Source of the DNA: Eubacteriales bacterium | GTDB lineage: Bacteria; Bacillota; Clostridia; Christensenellales; MB2-83 | DNA length: 34,243 nucleotides | Direction: 5' to 3' | Assembly: GCA_018385275.1 (NCBI GenBank) | Contig: JAHAZM010000074.1 | Location: 1-34,243, forward strand | Notes under the pieces: generated by a model | The model's database searches: none | What the model saw: the letters and a program-made list of their open reading frames with translations, nothing else | What the model was told of the DNA's origin: nothing | Translations under genes and position numbers: made by a program | Shown here: positions 5,642 to 13,967 of the stretch, piece after piece | Layout of the letters: each line of letters begins with the position of its first letter | Position numbering within the stretch: position 1 is the first letter of the stretch

Positions 5642-7237
5642 TCAGTCGTAGTTATCCGGCAGGTCGTTCTCGAACAGAACGGTGTCTCCGGCGGTGATCA
5701 GCGTCTGCATTTTGGCGGTGGCGTCGTTGAACGTGCGCACGGCGAAGACTCGTTCGCCTTCTTTCATGCCGCCGCTCGTCGCGCCGGCTATCAGGGGAGC
5801 TACCCGCGCCGGACTGCCCACGAGGATGGCCAGATCCGCGTACGCGGCGATCTGTTCGCCGAAACGGCGGTTGAGCGCCTCCTGTTCGGCGCCGAGCTCC
5901 ACCATGCCGGGCGTGACGATCAATTTTTTGCCCGGGAAACAAGCCAACGTCCGGAGCGCTTCCAACGCGCCGCCGGGGTTGGAATTGAATGCGTCGTCGA
6001 TAACTGTGACGGCGCCGGGGATCAGCTGCAGCCGGTGTTCGGTCGGCTCGAGCAGAGCGACGCCGCGCGCGATCTCCTCCGGGGTCAGGCCCAGTTCAAG
6101 AGCCAGCGCCGCGCAGCCGACGATATTGAGGATGTTATGACTGCCCAAAAGCCTTGTTCGGCATGCCACGCGCATACCGGTATGACGGAAAACCAGCGTG
6201 AACCGGCTTCCCTGCGCGTCCGTACTCGCGTCTGCGACCGTGACGGGGCTTTCGTCGCCCTCCCGGGCATAGAGCCGCACCGGCGCGGCCGCTTTCCGTG
6301 CGGCCAGCTCCCGGCAGATCTCGTTTTCTCCGTTGAGGAACGCGGCGCCGTCGGCCGGCAGCGCTTTGACGAGCGCGTATTTGGTTTCCGTGATGGCTTC
6401 CTGACTGCCGAAGGTTTCCAGATGCTGCGCGCCCACGCTCGTCAGGATTCCGTACTGCGGACGGACGATCCGGCACAGTTCGGCGATGTCGCCCTTGTGC
6501 GCCGCGCCCATTTCCGCGATGAAAATATCATAGCTGTCGTCGAGTTTGTCATTCACGCAGCGGCTGATCCCGTTGGGTGTGTTGTAGCTCGCCGGCGTGC
6601 AAAGCACTTTGTAACGAACGCCCAGGATCGTGGCCAAGATGAATTTCGTACTCGTTTTGCCGTAACTGCCGGTAATACCGATCCGGCGGCAGCGCGAGGC
6701 CATCAGCTTATTGTGAGCCTTGGAAACGTAGTAGCGGCGGATCGCGATCTCGACCGGATTGACCAGAAGCGCGGCCGTCAGCACCCAGAGCGGCAGCAGC
6801 ACGGCGCCGGTAAAGGGCATGCCCAGCAGGCACAAGCCCGCTTCGACGGCGACGATCACGATTGCGAGCGCGGCGTAGAGCCGCTTGATGCGGGCGGTGA
6901 AAACGAGTTTTTTCTTGAACTCGGTCTTGTTATAGCGAAGGATATAGGTCAGCATAAAGCCTGCGTATACGAGCGTCGGCAGGATGTGCCGTACGGCGAC
7001 GGCCGCGACGACGTTCCAGCTCCCGGTCAGATAGGGCAGTCCGAAATACAGCAGCTGCGCCGGCGCGGCGGCCAGAAGCAGTGAAAACAGCCATTTTTCG
7101 ACCGCGCCCCGCACGTGCCACAGGAGATAGCCCCGGTAATGATAGGTCTCCAGCTGAAAGATATGGATGGCATGACGTGCCCCGATCAGCATCAGAACGG
7201 CGACGACAGCGCCGACGACGGCGAGATACCAGGTCAT
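5642..7237 (-). CDS. murF: MurF-type ligase with N-terminal membrane region
   Basis: Predicted UDP-MurNAc-tripeptide--D-Ala-D-Ala ligase, the last cytoplasmic step in building the muropeptide. Residues 1-165 hold about five hydrophobic segments, a membrane anchor seen in many clostridial homologues but absent from classic MurF (~450 aa). The Mur-ligase part then shows the ATP loop 'GITGSYGKTSTK', 'NTPNGISRCVN', 'FIAEMGAAHKGDI' and the MurF-like 'IDDAFNSNPGGALEAL' with a C-terminal ligase domain. The ATG at 7237 overlaps the upstream stop by 4 nt (ATGA), and AAGGAGG lies upstream. Position directly before ddl supports the MurF call over other Mur ligases. The membrane part may place the reaction at the membrane; that is inference. 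Confidence 0.9.
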   Translation of the reverse strand: MTWYLAVVGAVVAVLMLIGARHAIHIFQLETYHYRGYLLWHVRGAVEKWLFSLLLAAAPAQLLYFGLPYLTGSWNVVAAVAVRHILPTLVYAGFMLTYILRYNKTEFKKKLVFTARIKRLYAALAIVIVAVEAGLCLLGMPFTGAVLLPLWVLTAALLVNPVEIAIRRYYVSKAHNKLMASRCRRIGITGSYGKTSTKFILATILGVRYKVLCTPASYNTPNGISRCVNDKLDDSYDIFIAEMGAAHKGDIAELCRIVRPQYGILTSVGAQHLETFGSQEAITETKYALVKALPADGAAFLNGENEICRELAARKAAAPVRLYAREGDESPVTVADASTDAQGSRFTLVFRHTGMRVACRTRLLGSHNILNIVGCAALALELGLTPEEIARGVALLEPTEHRLQLIPGAVTVIDDAFNSNPGGALEALRTLACFPGKKLIVTPGMVELGAEQEALNRRFGEQIAAYADLAILVGSPARVAPLIAGATSGGMKEGERVFAVRTFNDATAKMQTLITAGDTVLFENDLPDNYD

Positions 7238-7989
7238 GACTCCGCCTCCTTGAAAAAGCTTTTGGCGATCAGATTGAAGCGAGCGGCCTGCTCGAGAAAT
7301 ACGAAATGCGTCCCCTCCAGCTCGACGAGCGCGCAGTCGGGGATCTCCTTTTCCATTTTATGCGCCATATACAACGGCGTGGCCGTGTCGTTTTTGCCCC
7401 AGAGAAGGAGCGTGGGCGCCTGGATGCGCGGCAAGGTCTCCGACAGATCCCGGTTGACGATTTTGGAAAACGTCGCCCGTTCGTTGGGTTTGAGGATCGC
7501 GTAGTCGCTCGAACCGTGTTTCTTCGCCAGTTTTTCGGTATCCAGTCCGAAGAGACGAGCGAAAAACTTCCCGATTTTATAAGTACAGACCTTCCAGTAA
7601 TACCGCAGCGTGCGCTTGGGGCGGATGCCCGCGCCGCCGGTGATGAGGAGCCGACGCACCCGTTCCGGGTGTCCGGAAGCGATCAGCAGACCGACGCGCG
7701 CGCCGAAAGAATGGCACACCAGATCGACGCGCCCGAGATTCAGCTCGTTGAGGAAAGCCAGCGTTACGGCCGCATACCGGTCGATATCCCAGATCCCGTC
7801 GATGGGACTGCTGGCGCCGTGTCCGGGGAAACTCGGCGCATAGACCGTGTGGTCCTCGGCCAGAGCATCGATCAGGACGCGCATGGTAGAACAGTCGCAG
7901 CCCCATCCGTGAAGCACGACCAAAGACGGCCCGCTGCCGTCGACAGTATATTCAATATCGCAGCCGTCCGCTTTAATAAACAAGCTCAT
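7234..7989 (-). CDS. alpha/beta hydrolase
   Basis: A 251-aa hydrolase fold protein. Seen: oxyanion 'LHGWGCD' motif; nucleophile elbow 'CHSFGAR' (Ser of the G-x-S-x-G type, with Cys in place of the first Gly); 'LLWGKNDTATP' carrying the acid; and 'EGTHFVFLEQ' carrying the catalytic His. The triad is therefore intact and the enzyme is likely active; the substrate cannot be read from the sequence. There is no signal peptide. It overlaps rimI by 17 nt and murF by 4 nt, so it is translated as part of the cell-wall operon. No strong ribosome binding site is visible; coupling to rimI translation is likely. Confidence 0.9.
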   Translation of the reverse strand: MSLFIKADGCDIEYTVDGSGPSLVVLHGWGCDCSTMRVLIDALAEDHTVYAPSFPGHGASSPIDGIWDIDRYAAVTLAFLNELNLGRVDLVCHSFGARVGLLIASGHPERVRRLLITGGAGIRPKRTLRYYWKVCTYKIGKFFARLFGLDTEKLAKKHGSSDYAILKPNERATFSKIVNRDLSETLPRIQAPTLLLWGKNDTATPLYMAHKMEKEIPDCALVELEGTHFVFLEQAARFNLIAKSFFKEAES

Positions 7990-8416
7990 AATTCATTATT
8001 ATAGCATCATCCGACGGGTCTGTATAATAGTTTTTGCGGAAACCCGCCCGTTGAAAACCGGTTTTCTCGTACAAGGCGATAGCAGGGAGGTTCCGGGAAC
8101 GGACTTCAAGGGTCAGACCGGTGGCTTCCCGCTCGCGCGCGCCGGCTTTCAGCGCTTCGATCAGTCCCGTCGCGATCCCGCGCCGCCGGACGGCGGCAAA
8201 TACCGCCACGTTATTGATATAGACCACGTCGGCGCCCATAAACGATCCGACGTAGCCGAGGACCCGGCCGTCTTCCACGGCGATGTAATACAAACCAAAA
8301 GGGGAATTAAGTTGGTCCGTGATGTCGCGCAGCGTCCATGGGTGAGCAAAGCACGCCCGCTCCAGTTCGCAGACCTGATTGACGTACCAAGGGGTCAGGG
8401 GCTTGTATTCGATCAA
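7973..8416 (-). CDS. rimI: ribosomal protein bS18 alanine N-acetyltransferase
   Basis: A 147-aa GNAT acetyltransferase. The acetyl-CoA motif is 'VRRRGIATGLIEAL'. The RimI-like segments are 'ERACFAHPWT', 'INNVAVFAAVRRRGIA', 'TLEVRSRNLPAIALYEKTGF' and 'RKNYYTDPSDDAIIM'. RimI acetylates the N-terminal Ala of ribosomal protein S18. The start is a TTG at 8416 preceded by GGGAGGG; no better ATG is in frame. It is the first gene of the operon rimI-hydrolase-murF-ddl-ycxB. The common partners tsaB/tsaE are not next to it here, so a different GNAT substrate cannot be excluded. Confidence 0.87.
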   Translation of the reverse strand: MIEYKPLTPWYVNQVCELERACFAHPWTLRDITDQLNSPFGLYYIAVEDGRVLGYVGSFMGADVVYINNVAVFAAVRRRGIATGLIEALKAGAREREATGLTLEVRSRNLPAIALYEKTGFQRAGFRKNYYTDPSDDAIIMNYELVY

Positions 8417-8436
8417 AGCAATCCCTCCCGGATTCC

Positions 8437-8442
8437 ATTATA
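8437..8442 (-). promoter_or_regulatory. -10 element of the rimI operon
   Basis: A perfect TATAAT on the minus strand lies ~21 nt upstream of the rimI TTG. The -35 position has only a poor match (CGTTTT). The would-be spacer carries the 14-mer ATAGTATATCAAAA that is also found in the tetR operator. Confidence 0.5.
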
Positions 8443-8455
8443 TGTATAGTATATC

Positions 8456-8500
8456 AAAAAAAACGCCCGAAGGAAAGGAATATTTTTGTTTTTCTTCGGG
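8456..8500 (-). terminator. terminator-like hairpin upstream of rimI (no obvious source gene)
   Basis: On the minus strand CCCGAAG pairs with CTTCGGG (extended by AAA/TTT), followed after CG by a run of eight T's. No minus-strand gene lies upstream. It may stop antisense transcripts coming from the tetR gene, or act as an attenuator if a rimI promoter lies further up. Confidence 0.45.
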
Positions 8501-8546
8501 GGCTCGCCGGTCGTCGAGTTTTCTCTCGTTTTAGGGAAAGTCGGTA

Positions 8547-8575
8547 TTGACAAACACATTTCAACATGTTAAAAT
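8547..8575 (+). promoter_or_regulatory. promoter of the tetR-symporter-galactosidase operon
   Basis: TTGACA at 8547-8552, a 17-nt spacer, TAAAAT at 8570-8575. The AACATGTT palindrome lies in the spacer/-10 border. Confidence 0.85.
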
Positions 8576-8597
8576 TTTGATAGATAGTATATCAAAA
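8575..8597 (+). promoter_or_regulatory. predicted TetR operator (inverted repeat)
   Basis: TTTTGATA, 7-nt spacer, TATCAAAA: perfect 8-bp arms. It touches the -10 element and covers the expected transcription start of the tetR operon. This fits autorepression by the TetR protein encoded 34 nt downstream. The binding is inferred. Confidence 0.7.
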
Positions 8598-8630
8598 CGG
8601 TAATGCAACTATCAAAAATGAGGCTCAGGT

Positions 8631-9239
8631 ATGTCTATTAAAGAGGCAAAAAAGAATTTCATCGTCGACGAGGCGATCGGCTTGTTTCTGGAACGCTCCG
8701 TCTCCGTCGTGACGATCCGGGACGTGGCGCGGCGCTCCGGCGTCGGAGAAGCGACGATCTATCGCTATTTTTCCGGTCGCACGGGATTGATCGTCGCCTG
8801 TGCGCTTCGTCTGCAGACGCAGGCGGAAGAGCGTTTCCTCGGCGCGGCAGACGCGGTTTCCGGCTATGAGCAGCTCGCTTGTTTTTATCGTGCGTACCTC
8901 GATACGTTTCTGGAGAAACCTGAGCTGTATCGTTTTCTGAGCGAGTTCGACGCTTTCTGCATCAGTCAGGGCGCGCTCGATCTGGAGGAATACGCCGATC
9001 ATCTGGACCGGTTCAAGGAAGCGTTCGCAGACGCTTACGCACAGGGAGTGTCCGACGGAACGGTCCGGCCGGTGGCGGATCTGGAATTGTTCTATTACGC
9101 GACGACACACGCGATCTTGTCTTTATGCAAAAAACTCGCCGTCGGCGACGGAATTCTCCGGCAGGACAGACTCACCGACAAAGCCATGGAACTGCGCACG
9201 CTGCTGGACCTGATCCTGTCGTCACTGAAAAAAACGTAA
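8631..9239 (+). CDS. TetR/AcrR family transcriptional regulator
   Basis: A 202-aa protein with an N-terminal helix-turn-helix at ~22-48: 'VVTIRDVARRSGVGEATIYRYFSGRTGLI', the classic TetR DNA-binding pattern. The C-terminal helical domain (~60-200), which would bind a ligand, is variable and gives no ligand clue. It is the first gene before a symporter and alpha-galactosidase and has a perfect inverted repeat over its promoter, so it probably represses itself and the sugar operon until an inducer binds. TetR control of a sugar operon is less usual than LacI or AraC control. The ATG at 8631 has a weak AGG-type site (GAGGCTCAGG). Confidence 0.9.
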   Translation: MSIKEAKKNFIVDEAIGLFLERSVSVVTIRDVARRSGVGEATIYRYFSGRTGLIVACALRLQTQAEERFLGAADAVSGYEQLACFYRAYLDTFLEKPELYRFLSEFDAFCISQGALDLEEYADHLDRFKEAFADAYAQGVSDGTVRPVADLELFYYATTHAILSLCKKLAVGDGILRQDRLTDKAMELRTLLDLILSSLKKT

Positions 9240-9319
9240 AACATCCGCGGTCTGAAGCGGATCAAGAAAAATGATTGAGGAGGAGAAGCGTTCTTTCAGA
9301 CGGAATGCTTCGCGTTGCT

Positions 9320-10729
9320 ATGAAAAGATTAACCAAGAAGCAAATGATCATTTTTGCCATCGGGCAACTGGGGTGGTCCATGCTGAGCGGGATTATCAAC
9401 GCATGGTTCGTCACTTTCTATTTGCCGACGCAGGGCGACATCGAGGCGGGGGCGGCTCAGTTAATCACGCCCGGACTCGTTGTTTTCGGTTTTCTGACCA
9501 TTCTCGGTCTGATTACGGCGCTGAGCCGGATTTTCGACGCCGTGACCGATCCGCTGATCGCCAGCCTGAGCGACCGCAGCACCAATAAACGAGGCCGTCG
9601 GATCCCGTTCATGCAGTGGGCGGCCGTTCCGCTGTCAATCGTGACCGTCCTCCTGTTCTGCGCGCCGGTCAACGCCATCAGCGGGATCAACGTGGCGTGG
9701 ATCTCCGTCTTTATCGTTCTCTTCTATCTGTTCATGACCATGTACTGCACGCCGTACAACGCGCTGATTTCCGAGTTCGGCAAAACGCAGGACGACCGCA
9801 TGTTCATTTCGACGGCCATCTCGCTGACCTTCTTTGCCGGTACGCTGCTGGCTTATACGCCCTTCGTGTTCTCCGGCATGCTTCGCGGAGCCGTCGGTTA
9901 CGGCTGGAGCTATCGGATCTGCTTCATCGTGCTGGCCGTCATTGCCTGCGTCTGCATGCTGCTGCCGACTTTCCTGCTTAAAGAAAAGGAATTCGTCGAT
10001 ACGAAACCGTCCAATTCGCATATGTTCAAATCTCTCGTCGCCACTTTCAAGAACAAAGAGTTCCGTATTTTTGCCGGCTCCGATATCATGTACTGGATCG
10101 GTCTCACGCTCTTCCAGACCGGTCTTCCGTTTTTCGTGAAAGTTTCCATGGAGCTTGACGAGTCGATGACGATGGTGTTCATGGGCGGCATGACCGTACT
10201 GTCCGCCGTGTTCTATCCGTTCGTCTCCGGCCTTGTCCGCAAATTCGGCAAAAAGAAACTGACCATCGTCGGTTTCCTCGGCCTTGCGCTGGCCTATCTG
10301 ATCACGGCGCTGATCCGCTTCATCCCGCTGCCGGGCATGATCTACGGCGTGCTGATCTGCGTCGTCGCGGCGTTCCCCATGGCGCTTCTGGGCATCATCC
10401 CGCAGTCCATCGTGGCTGACGTGGCCGAGGCTGACGGCGTCAATACCGGCGAAAACCGCGAGGGCATGTTCTTCGCGGCCCGCACCTTCGCCATGAAGTG
10501 GGGCCAGTCCATCGCTATGCTCGTTTTCACCTCCCTGGCTATCATCGGCACGACGCAGAACGCTTCGGCCAACGAGATCACCGCTTCGGCGCAGGGTCTG
10601 ACGATCGTCGCTTTCGTCGCGGTGGCCTTCTGCGTGCTCGGCGCCGTCATTTTGTCGGCCTATAACGAGAAGAAGATCATGAAGACGATCTCGGACAAGA
10701 AAGCGGCCGAAGAAAAGCCGGAAAACTGA
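9320..10729 (+). CDS. GPH-family sugar:cation symporter (MelB type)
   Basis: A ~470-aa, 12-helix membrane carrier of the glycoside-pentoside-hexuronide:cation family. The N-terminus 'MKRLTKKQMIIFAIGQLGWS', the helix-II motif 'SRIFDAVTDPLIASLSDRS' with the cation-coordinating Asp pair, and 'TKRGRRIPF'-like 'NKRGRRIPFMQW' are diagnostic. With an alpha-galactosidase 1 nt downstream, the likely cargo is melibiose, raffinose or another alpha-galactoside. The start is uncertain. An ATG at 9305 in the same frame is possible; the only strong GGAGGAGA (9278-9285) is rather far from both. I prefer 9320 because it begins where family members usually do. Confidence 0.9.
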   Translation: MKRLTKKQMIIFAIGQLGWSMLSGIINAWFVTFYLPTQGDIEAGAAQLITPGLVVFGFLTILGLITALSRIFDAVTDPLIASLSDRSTNKRGRRIPFMQWAAVPLSIVTVLLFCAPVNAISGINVAWISVFIVLFYLFMTMYCTPYNALISEFGKTQDDRMFISTAISLTFFAGTLLAYTPFVFSGMLRGAVGYGWSYRICFIVLAVIACVCMLLPTFLLKEKEFVDTKPSNSHMFKSLVATFKNKEFRIFAGSDIMYWIGLTLFQTGLPFFVKVSMELDESMTMVFMGGMTVLSAVFYPFVSGLVRKFGKKKLTIVGFLGLALAYLITALIRFIPLPGMIYGVLICVVAAFPMALLGIIPQSIVADVAEADGVNTGENREGMFFAARTFAMKWGQSIAMLVFTSLAIIGTTQNASANEITASAQGLTIVAFVAVAFCVLGAVILSAYNEKKIMKTISDKKAAEEKPEN

Positions 10730-10730
10730 T

Positions 10731-12377
10731 ATGAACTGCAAATATGAGTTGATTTACTCCGTAAACGGGACGGAGAAGACCTTGACCGCGCCGTCCAACG
10801 TTGACGTGAAACTCGCGTTTTCGGATGAGGACGGCCGGAGGAGAGTGGTCTTAACCGCGTTGACCGACGTCGAGCTGAACAGCTACAACGAGACGGAACA
10901 CGACTTTTTCACAAAACCAGAGCCCGTCGATCCCGATCCGAAAGGCGACCTGTATTTCATCAACGGGTACCAGTCGTGGACGGAGACGAGAGAGTTTTAC
11001 GCCGACGCGCGGGAGAGAAACGTCACGTCGCTTCCGAAGGCGCTTGTCAAGAACTTTTCGCTCGACCGTTACGGCGACGCGACCTTCTACGAGTACGACA
11101 AACGCATTCTTCACGGCTATGATTATTTCTACGTCAAAGGGACGACGGGGGCCTTTATCTGTAATCTCAACGCCCGTAACGCCTACCTGATCGTCGAGGT
11201 CGTGAGACGCATCGGCGCCGTCACGCTCATCTCCGACGTCCGCGGCAAACATCTCAAAGCCGGCGAAACGTATACGATCTGCGACTATATGTACCGCGGC
11301 ACGTATGAGGAAGGTCTTGCTGAGTTCGACCGCCTTTTCCCGAAAAAGGACGTCGAAAAGGTCTTCGGTTACACCTCCTGGTACAATTACTATCAGAATA
11401 TCAACGAAACGATCATCCTCCGCGATCTTGACGCACTTGACGAACGGTTCAATCTTTTTCAGATCGACGACGGGTATGAAACGTTCGTCGGCGACTGGCT
11501 TGACGTGGACGCGCGGAAATTCCCCTCCGGACTCGCGTCTGTTGTCGAAAAGATTCACGCCAAGGGTTACAAGGCGGGCATCTGGCTCGCTCCCTTCGTC
11601 GCGGAAGAAAAAAGCCGCCTTTATAACGAGAAACGCGGCTGGTTCAGAAAGGGCCGCGACGGCGAATGCGTCAAGTGCGAATCTAACTGGAGCGGATTCT
11701 ACGCGCTCGACCTTGAGAACGAAGAAGCGCGGGAGTATATCCGGCGCTGCCTTCTCCACTACGCGGACATGGGATTCGATTTTTTCAAACTCGATTTCCT
11801 CTATGCCGCGAACCTGCCCGACTACGAGGGCAAAACCAGAAGCGAAGCGGCGGAGGAAGCGTATTCGTTCCTGCGCGAGGCGCTCGGCGAAAAGAAGATC
11901 CTCGGCTGCGGCGCCACGCTTTCGAACAGCGCCGGGAAATTCGACTATCTGCGCGTCGGCCCGGACGTGTCGCTCAAGTTTGACGACGCATGGTTTATGC
12001 GCTTTATGCACCGCGAACGCATCTCGACGAAGGTGACCCTTCAGAATACGATCTACCGTTCGTTTATGGATGGCCGCCTTTTCGGCTGCGATCCCGATGT
12101 GTTTCTCCTTCGCGACGACAACATCTCTCTTACGTCGGATCAGCGCCGTGCGCTCGTGACCGTGAACGCGCTCTTTGGGAGCATGCTGATGACGTCGGAT
12201 AATATCGCCGGGTATGACGAGGAGAAAAAAGCCCGTCTTTCCGACGCGCTTGATCTCTTTCGATCGGCACGGGTCGTTTCCTTCTCCCGGAGGGCAGACG
12301 TCGTCACGATCTGTTACGAGGCGAAAGGCCGAGAATACACGATCCGGTACGATACCGAGAAAGGAGTGCTGGTATGA
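10731..12377 (+). CDS. GH36-type alpha-galactosidase (compact form)
   Basis: A 548-aa cytoplasmic glycosidase (no signal peptide). A beta-rich N-terminal domain (1-~205) is followed by a TIM barrel starting at 'FGYTSWYNYYQNINE'. Barrel motifs: 'FQIDDGYETFVGDW', 'YKAGIWLAPFVAE', 'FFKLDFLYAAN' (candidate nucleophile D355) and 'RVGPDVSLKFDD' (candidate acid/base D412). It is much shorter than the ~730-aa GH36 enzymes but close in size to the compact Thermotoga maritima type (about 550 aa, from memory). It would release galactose from the sugar brought in by the symporter. It starts 1 nt after the symporter stop with only a weak ribosome binding site, so it is probably translationally coupled. 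A related alpha-glycosidase specificity is possible. Confidence 0.88.
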   Translation: MNCKYELIYSVNGTEKTLTAPSNVDVKLAFSDEDGRRRVVLTALTDVELNSYNETEHDFFTKPEPVDPDPKGDLYFINGYQSWTETREFYADARERNVTSLPKALVKNFSLDRYGDATFYEYDKRILHGYDYFYVKGTTGAFICNLNARNAYLIVEVVRRIGAVTLISDVRGKHLKAGETYTICDYMYRGTYEEGLAEFDRLFPKKDVEKVFGYTSWYNYYQNINETIILRDLDALDERFNLFQIDDGYETFVGDWLDVDARKFPSGLASVVEKIHAKGYKAGIWLAPFVAEEKSRLYNEKRGWFRKGRDGECVKCESNWSGFYALDLENEEAREYIRRCLLHYADMGFDFFKLDFLYAANLPDYEGKTRSEAAEEAYSFLREALGEKKILGCGATLSNSAGKFDYLRVGPDVSLKFDDAWFMRFMHRERISTKVTLQNTIYRSFMDGRLFGCDPDVFLLRDDNISLTSDQRRALVTVNALFGSMLMTSDNIAGYDEEKKARLSDALDLFRSARVVSFSRRADVVTICYEAKGREYTIRYDTEKGVLV

Positions 12378-13816
12378 CAGACAGAACGAGCGTTATTTTC
12401 GGCAACGCAATAGACAAAAAAACGGTTAAAGCGGCCGAAAAGAGCAAGGCGAAGTATATCAAGAAGTACGGCGACGACTCGGACAAGGATTATAAACTGG
12501 CCTTTGAACCGATCGGCACGCTTTCCCATATGGACGTGCGGAACATCGTTTTCGGCGAAAACGACATGCCGCTGGAAGGCAAGCCGCTCATCGTCGGCAA
12601 TATCCGCATGGGATTCGGACACTACCGCATTTCCATCGCCATGGCCTCCTGCGCGCGTGCGCTCGGCTTTACGCCGTATTGGCTGGATCTAGCGTCGTTT
12701 GCCGCCACAGGATCGGATATGATCCGCGAGCAGAACGCCATGTATTCGATGGCCTCGCGTATTTCACAGAAATCCCGTCTCTTTAATCATTTTCTCTGGG
12801 AACCGCTCAACAGCGAAGGTTTCAAAAAGATTACCTACAACGCCAAGGATCAGAAAAACAGCGAGTTGCTCGTTCCCATTTTCCGTCATATCGACAAGGA
12901 TATCCCCTATATCGCTACTCACGTCTGGCCGAGTCAGGGCGCCGTTCACGCCGGCATGACGCATGTCGTCAACGCGATCCCGGACAACTGGCCCATGGGC
13001 CTGCACCTCTCCGAGGGCGCGATCCACACGGTCCAGACCCCGTTTGCCTATCTGGGCTACAAAACGCTGGAGGGATTTGCCAAAACGCCGCTGCGCGGTA
13101 TTCCGGACGATCAACTGAAAATGGTGGGCTGCTATGTCGATCACGAATTGTTGGCCGATCTTAAAGAAGACAACCGTCTGCGCCGCGAACGCGTCGCTTC
13201 CGGCGGCCCGGTGCGGATCCTGATGAACGTCGGGGGCGCCGGCGCCGGCGGAGACATGTTCAAAGCCATGATCGACCATCTGCTGCCGTACATTGACTGC
13301 GGTGAAGCGGCGCTTTATCTCAATACCGGCGATCACGCGGACGTGTTTGACCGGATCGCGGGACAGCTCGCCGGACGCAGCGACGTTCGCCTGCTGAAGA
13401 ACGACTATGAGGCGCTCAAGGGCCACGTGTCGGAGATCCGCCGCGGAGAGGCGCACGGCATTTGTCTGATTTGCGACAACGATATTTTCCGCGCGGTATA
13501 CTCGACCAATCTGCTCATGCCGGTCTGCGACCTGATGGTCACCAAGCCGAGCGAACTGGTCTACTATCCGATACCGAAACTGTTCATGAAGCATATCGGC
13601 GGTCATGAGGTCTACGGCGCGATCCACGGCCGCGAATTCGGCGACTCCACAAACGAGTATCCGACGAAAAAAGGCGTCTGCGCCGCGCTGGACAGATTGC
13701 TGTCCGATCGGGAGATCATTCTGCATCTGTGCGACCGGATCGACGAACTGAAAGCGCAGGGCTATTATGACGGCGCGTATGAATGCGTTCGTCTGGCCGC
13801 CGGTCTGAAGGAATAG
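12374..13816 (+). CDS. GT-B-fold glycosyltransferase-like protein of unknown role
   Basis: A 480-aa protein overlapping the alpha-galactosidase stop by 4 nt (ATGA) with AAAGGAG upstream. I do not recognise a named family. Two halves resemble the GT-B fold of MGDG synthase/MurG-type enzymes. The first has a Gly/His loop after a short strand ('LIVGNIRMGFGHYRISIAMAS'). The second starts 'VRILMNVGGAGAGG' and has 'CDLMVTKPSELVYYPIPKLF', like the nucleotide-sugar site 'D.visKPG..t..Ea'. No signal peptide or membrane helix is visible. Its place suggests it acts on a galactoside or the released galactose. Transferase activity is inference; a phosphorylase or a binding protein remains possible. Confidence 0.75.
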   Translation: MTDRTSVIFGNAIDKKTVKAAEKSKAKYIKKYGDDSDKDYKLAFEPIGTLSHMDVRNIVFGENDMPLEGKPLIVGNIRMGFGHYRISIAMASCARALGFTPYWLDLASFAATGSDMIREQNAMYSMASRISQKSRLFNHFLWEPLNSEGFKKITYNAKDQKNSELLVPIFRHIDKDIPYIATHVWPSQGAVHAGMTHVVNAIPDNWPMGLHLSEGAIHTVQTPFAYLGYKTLEGFAKTPLRGIPDDQLKMVGCYVDHELLADLKEDNRLRRERVASGGPVRILMNVGGAGAGGDMFKAMIDHLLPYIDCGEAALYLNTGDHADVFDRIAGQLAGRSDVRLLKNDYEALKGHVSEIRRGEAHGICLICDNDIFRAVYSTNLLMPVCDLMVTKPSELVYYPIPKLFMKHIGGHEVYGAIHGREFGDSTNEYPTKKGVCAALDRLLSDREIILHLCDRIDELKAQGYYDGAYECVRLAAGLKE

Positions 13817-13829
13817 AATTCGCAGCGAG

Positions 13830-13857
13830 AGATCCCGTTTCCGAACGGGATCTTTTT
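13830..13857 (+). terminator. intrinsic terminator of the sugar operon
   Basis: Stem AGATCCCGTT / AACGGGATCT with a TCCG-type loop, then TTTTT. It starts 14 nt past the stop of the GT-B-like gene. Confidence 0.88.
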
Positions 13858-13887
13858 GCTTTGGCGTGCAGACGCGCGAAATGCCGC

Positions 13888-13916
13888 TTGAAAAAACGGC
13901 CGCGCTATTGTATAAT
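13888..13916 (+). promoter_or_regulatory. promoter of the 205-aa unknown gene
   Basis: TTGAAA (13888-13893), 17-nt spacer, TATAAT (13911-13916). The promoter is followed by AAAGGAG and the ATG at 13968. Confidence 0.82.
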
Positions 13917-13967
13917 ACAAAAAAAGATCGGGCCGGGCCCGATGCGTTGCGAAAGGAGAAACGACCT

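Noticed and set aside
9635-10741. 368-aa minus ORF over the symporter (and a 386-aa one over GH36)
   Set aside because: Shadow frames with antisense composition; the plus-strand genes have clear family motifs.
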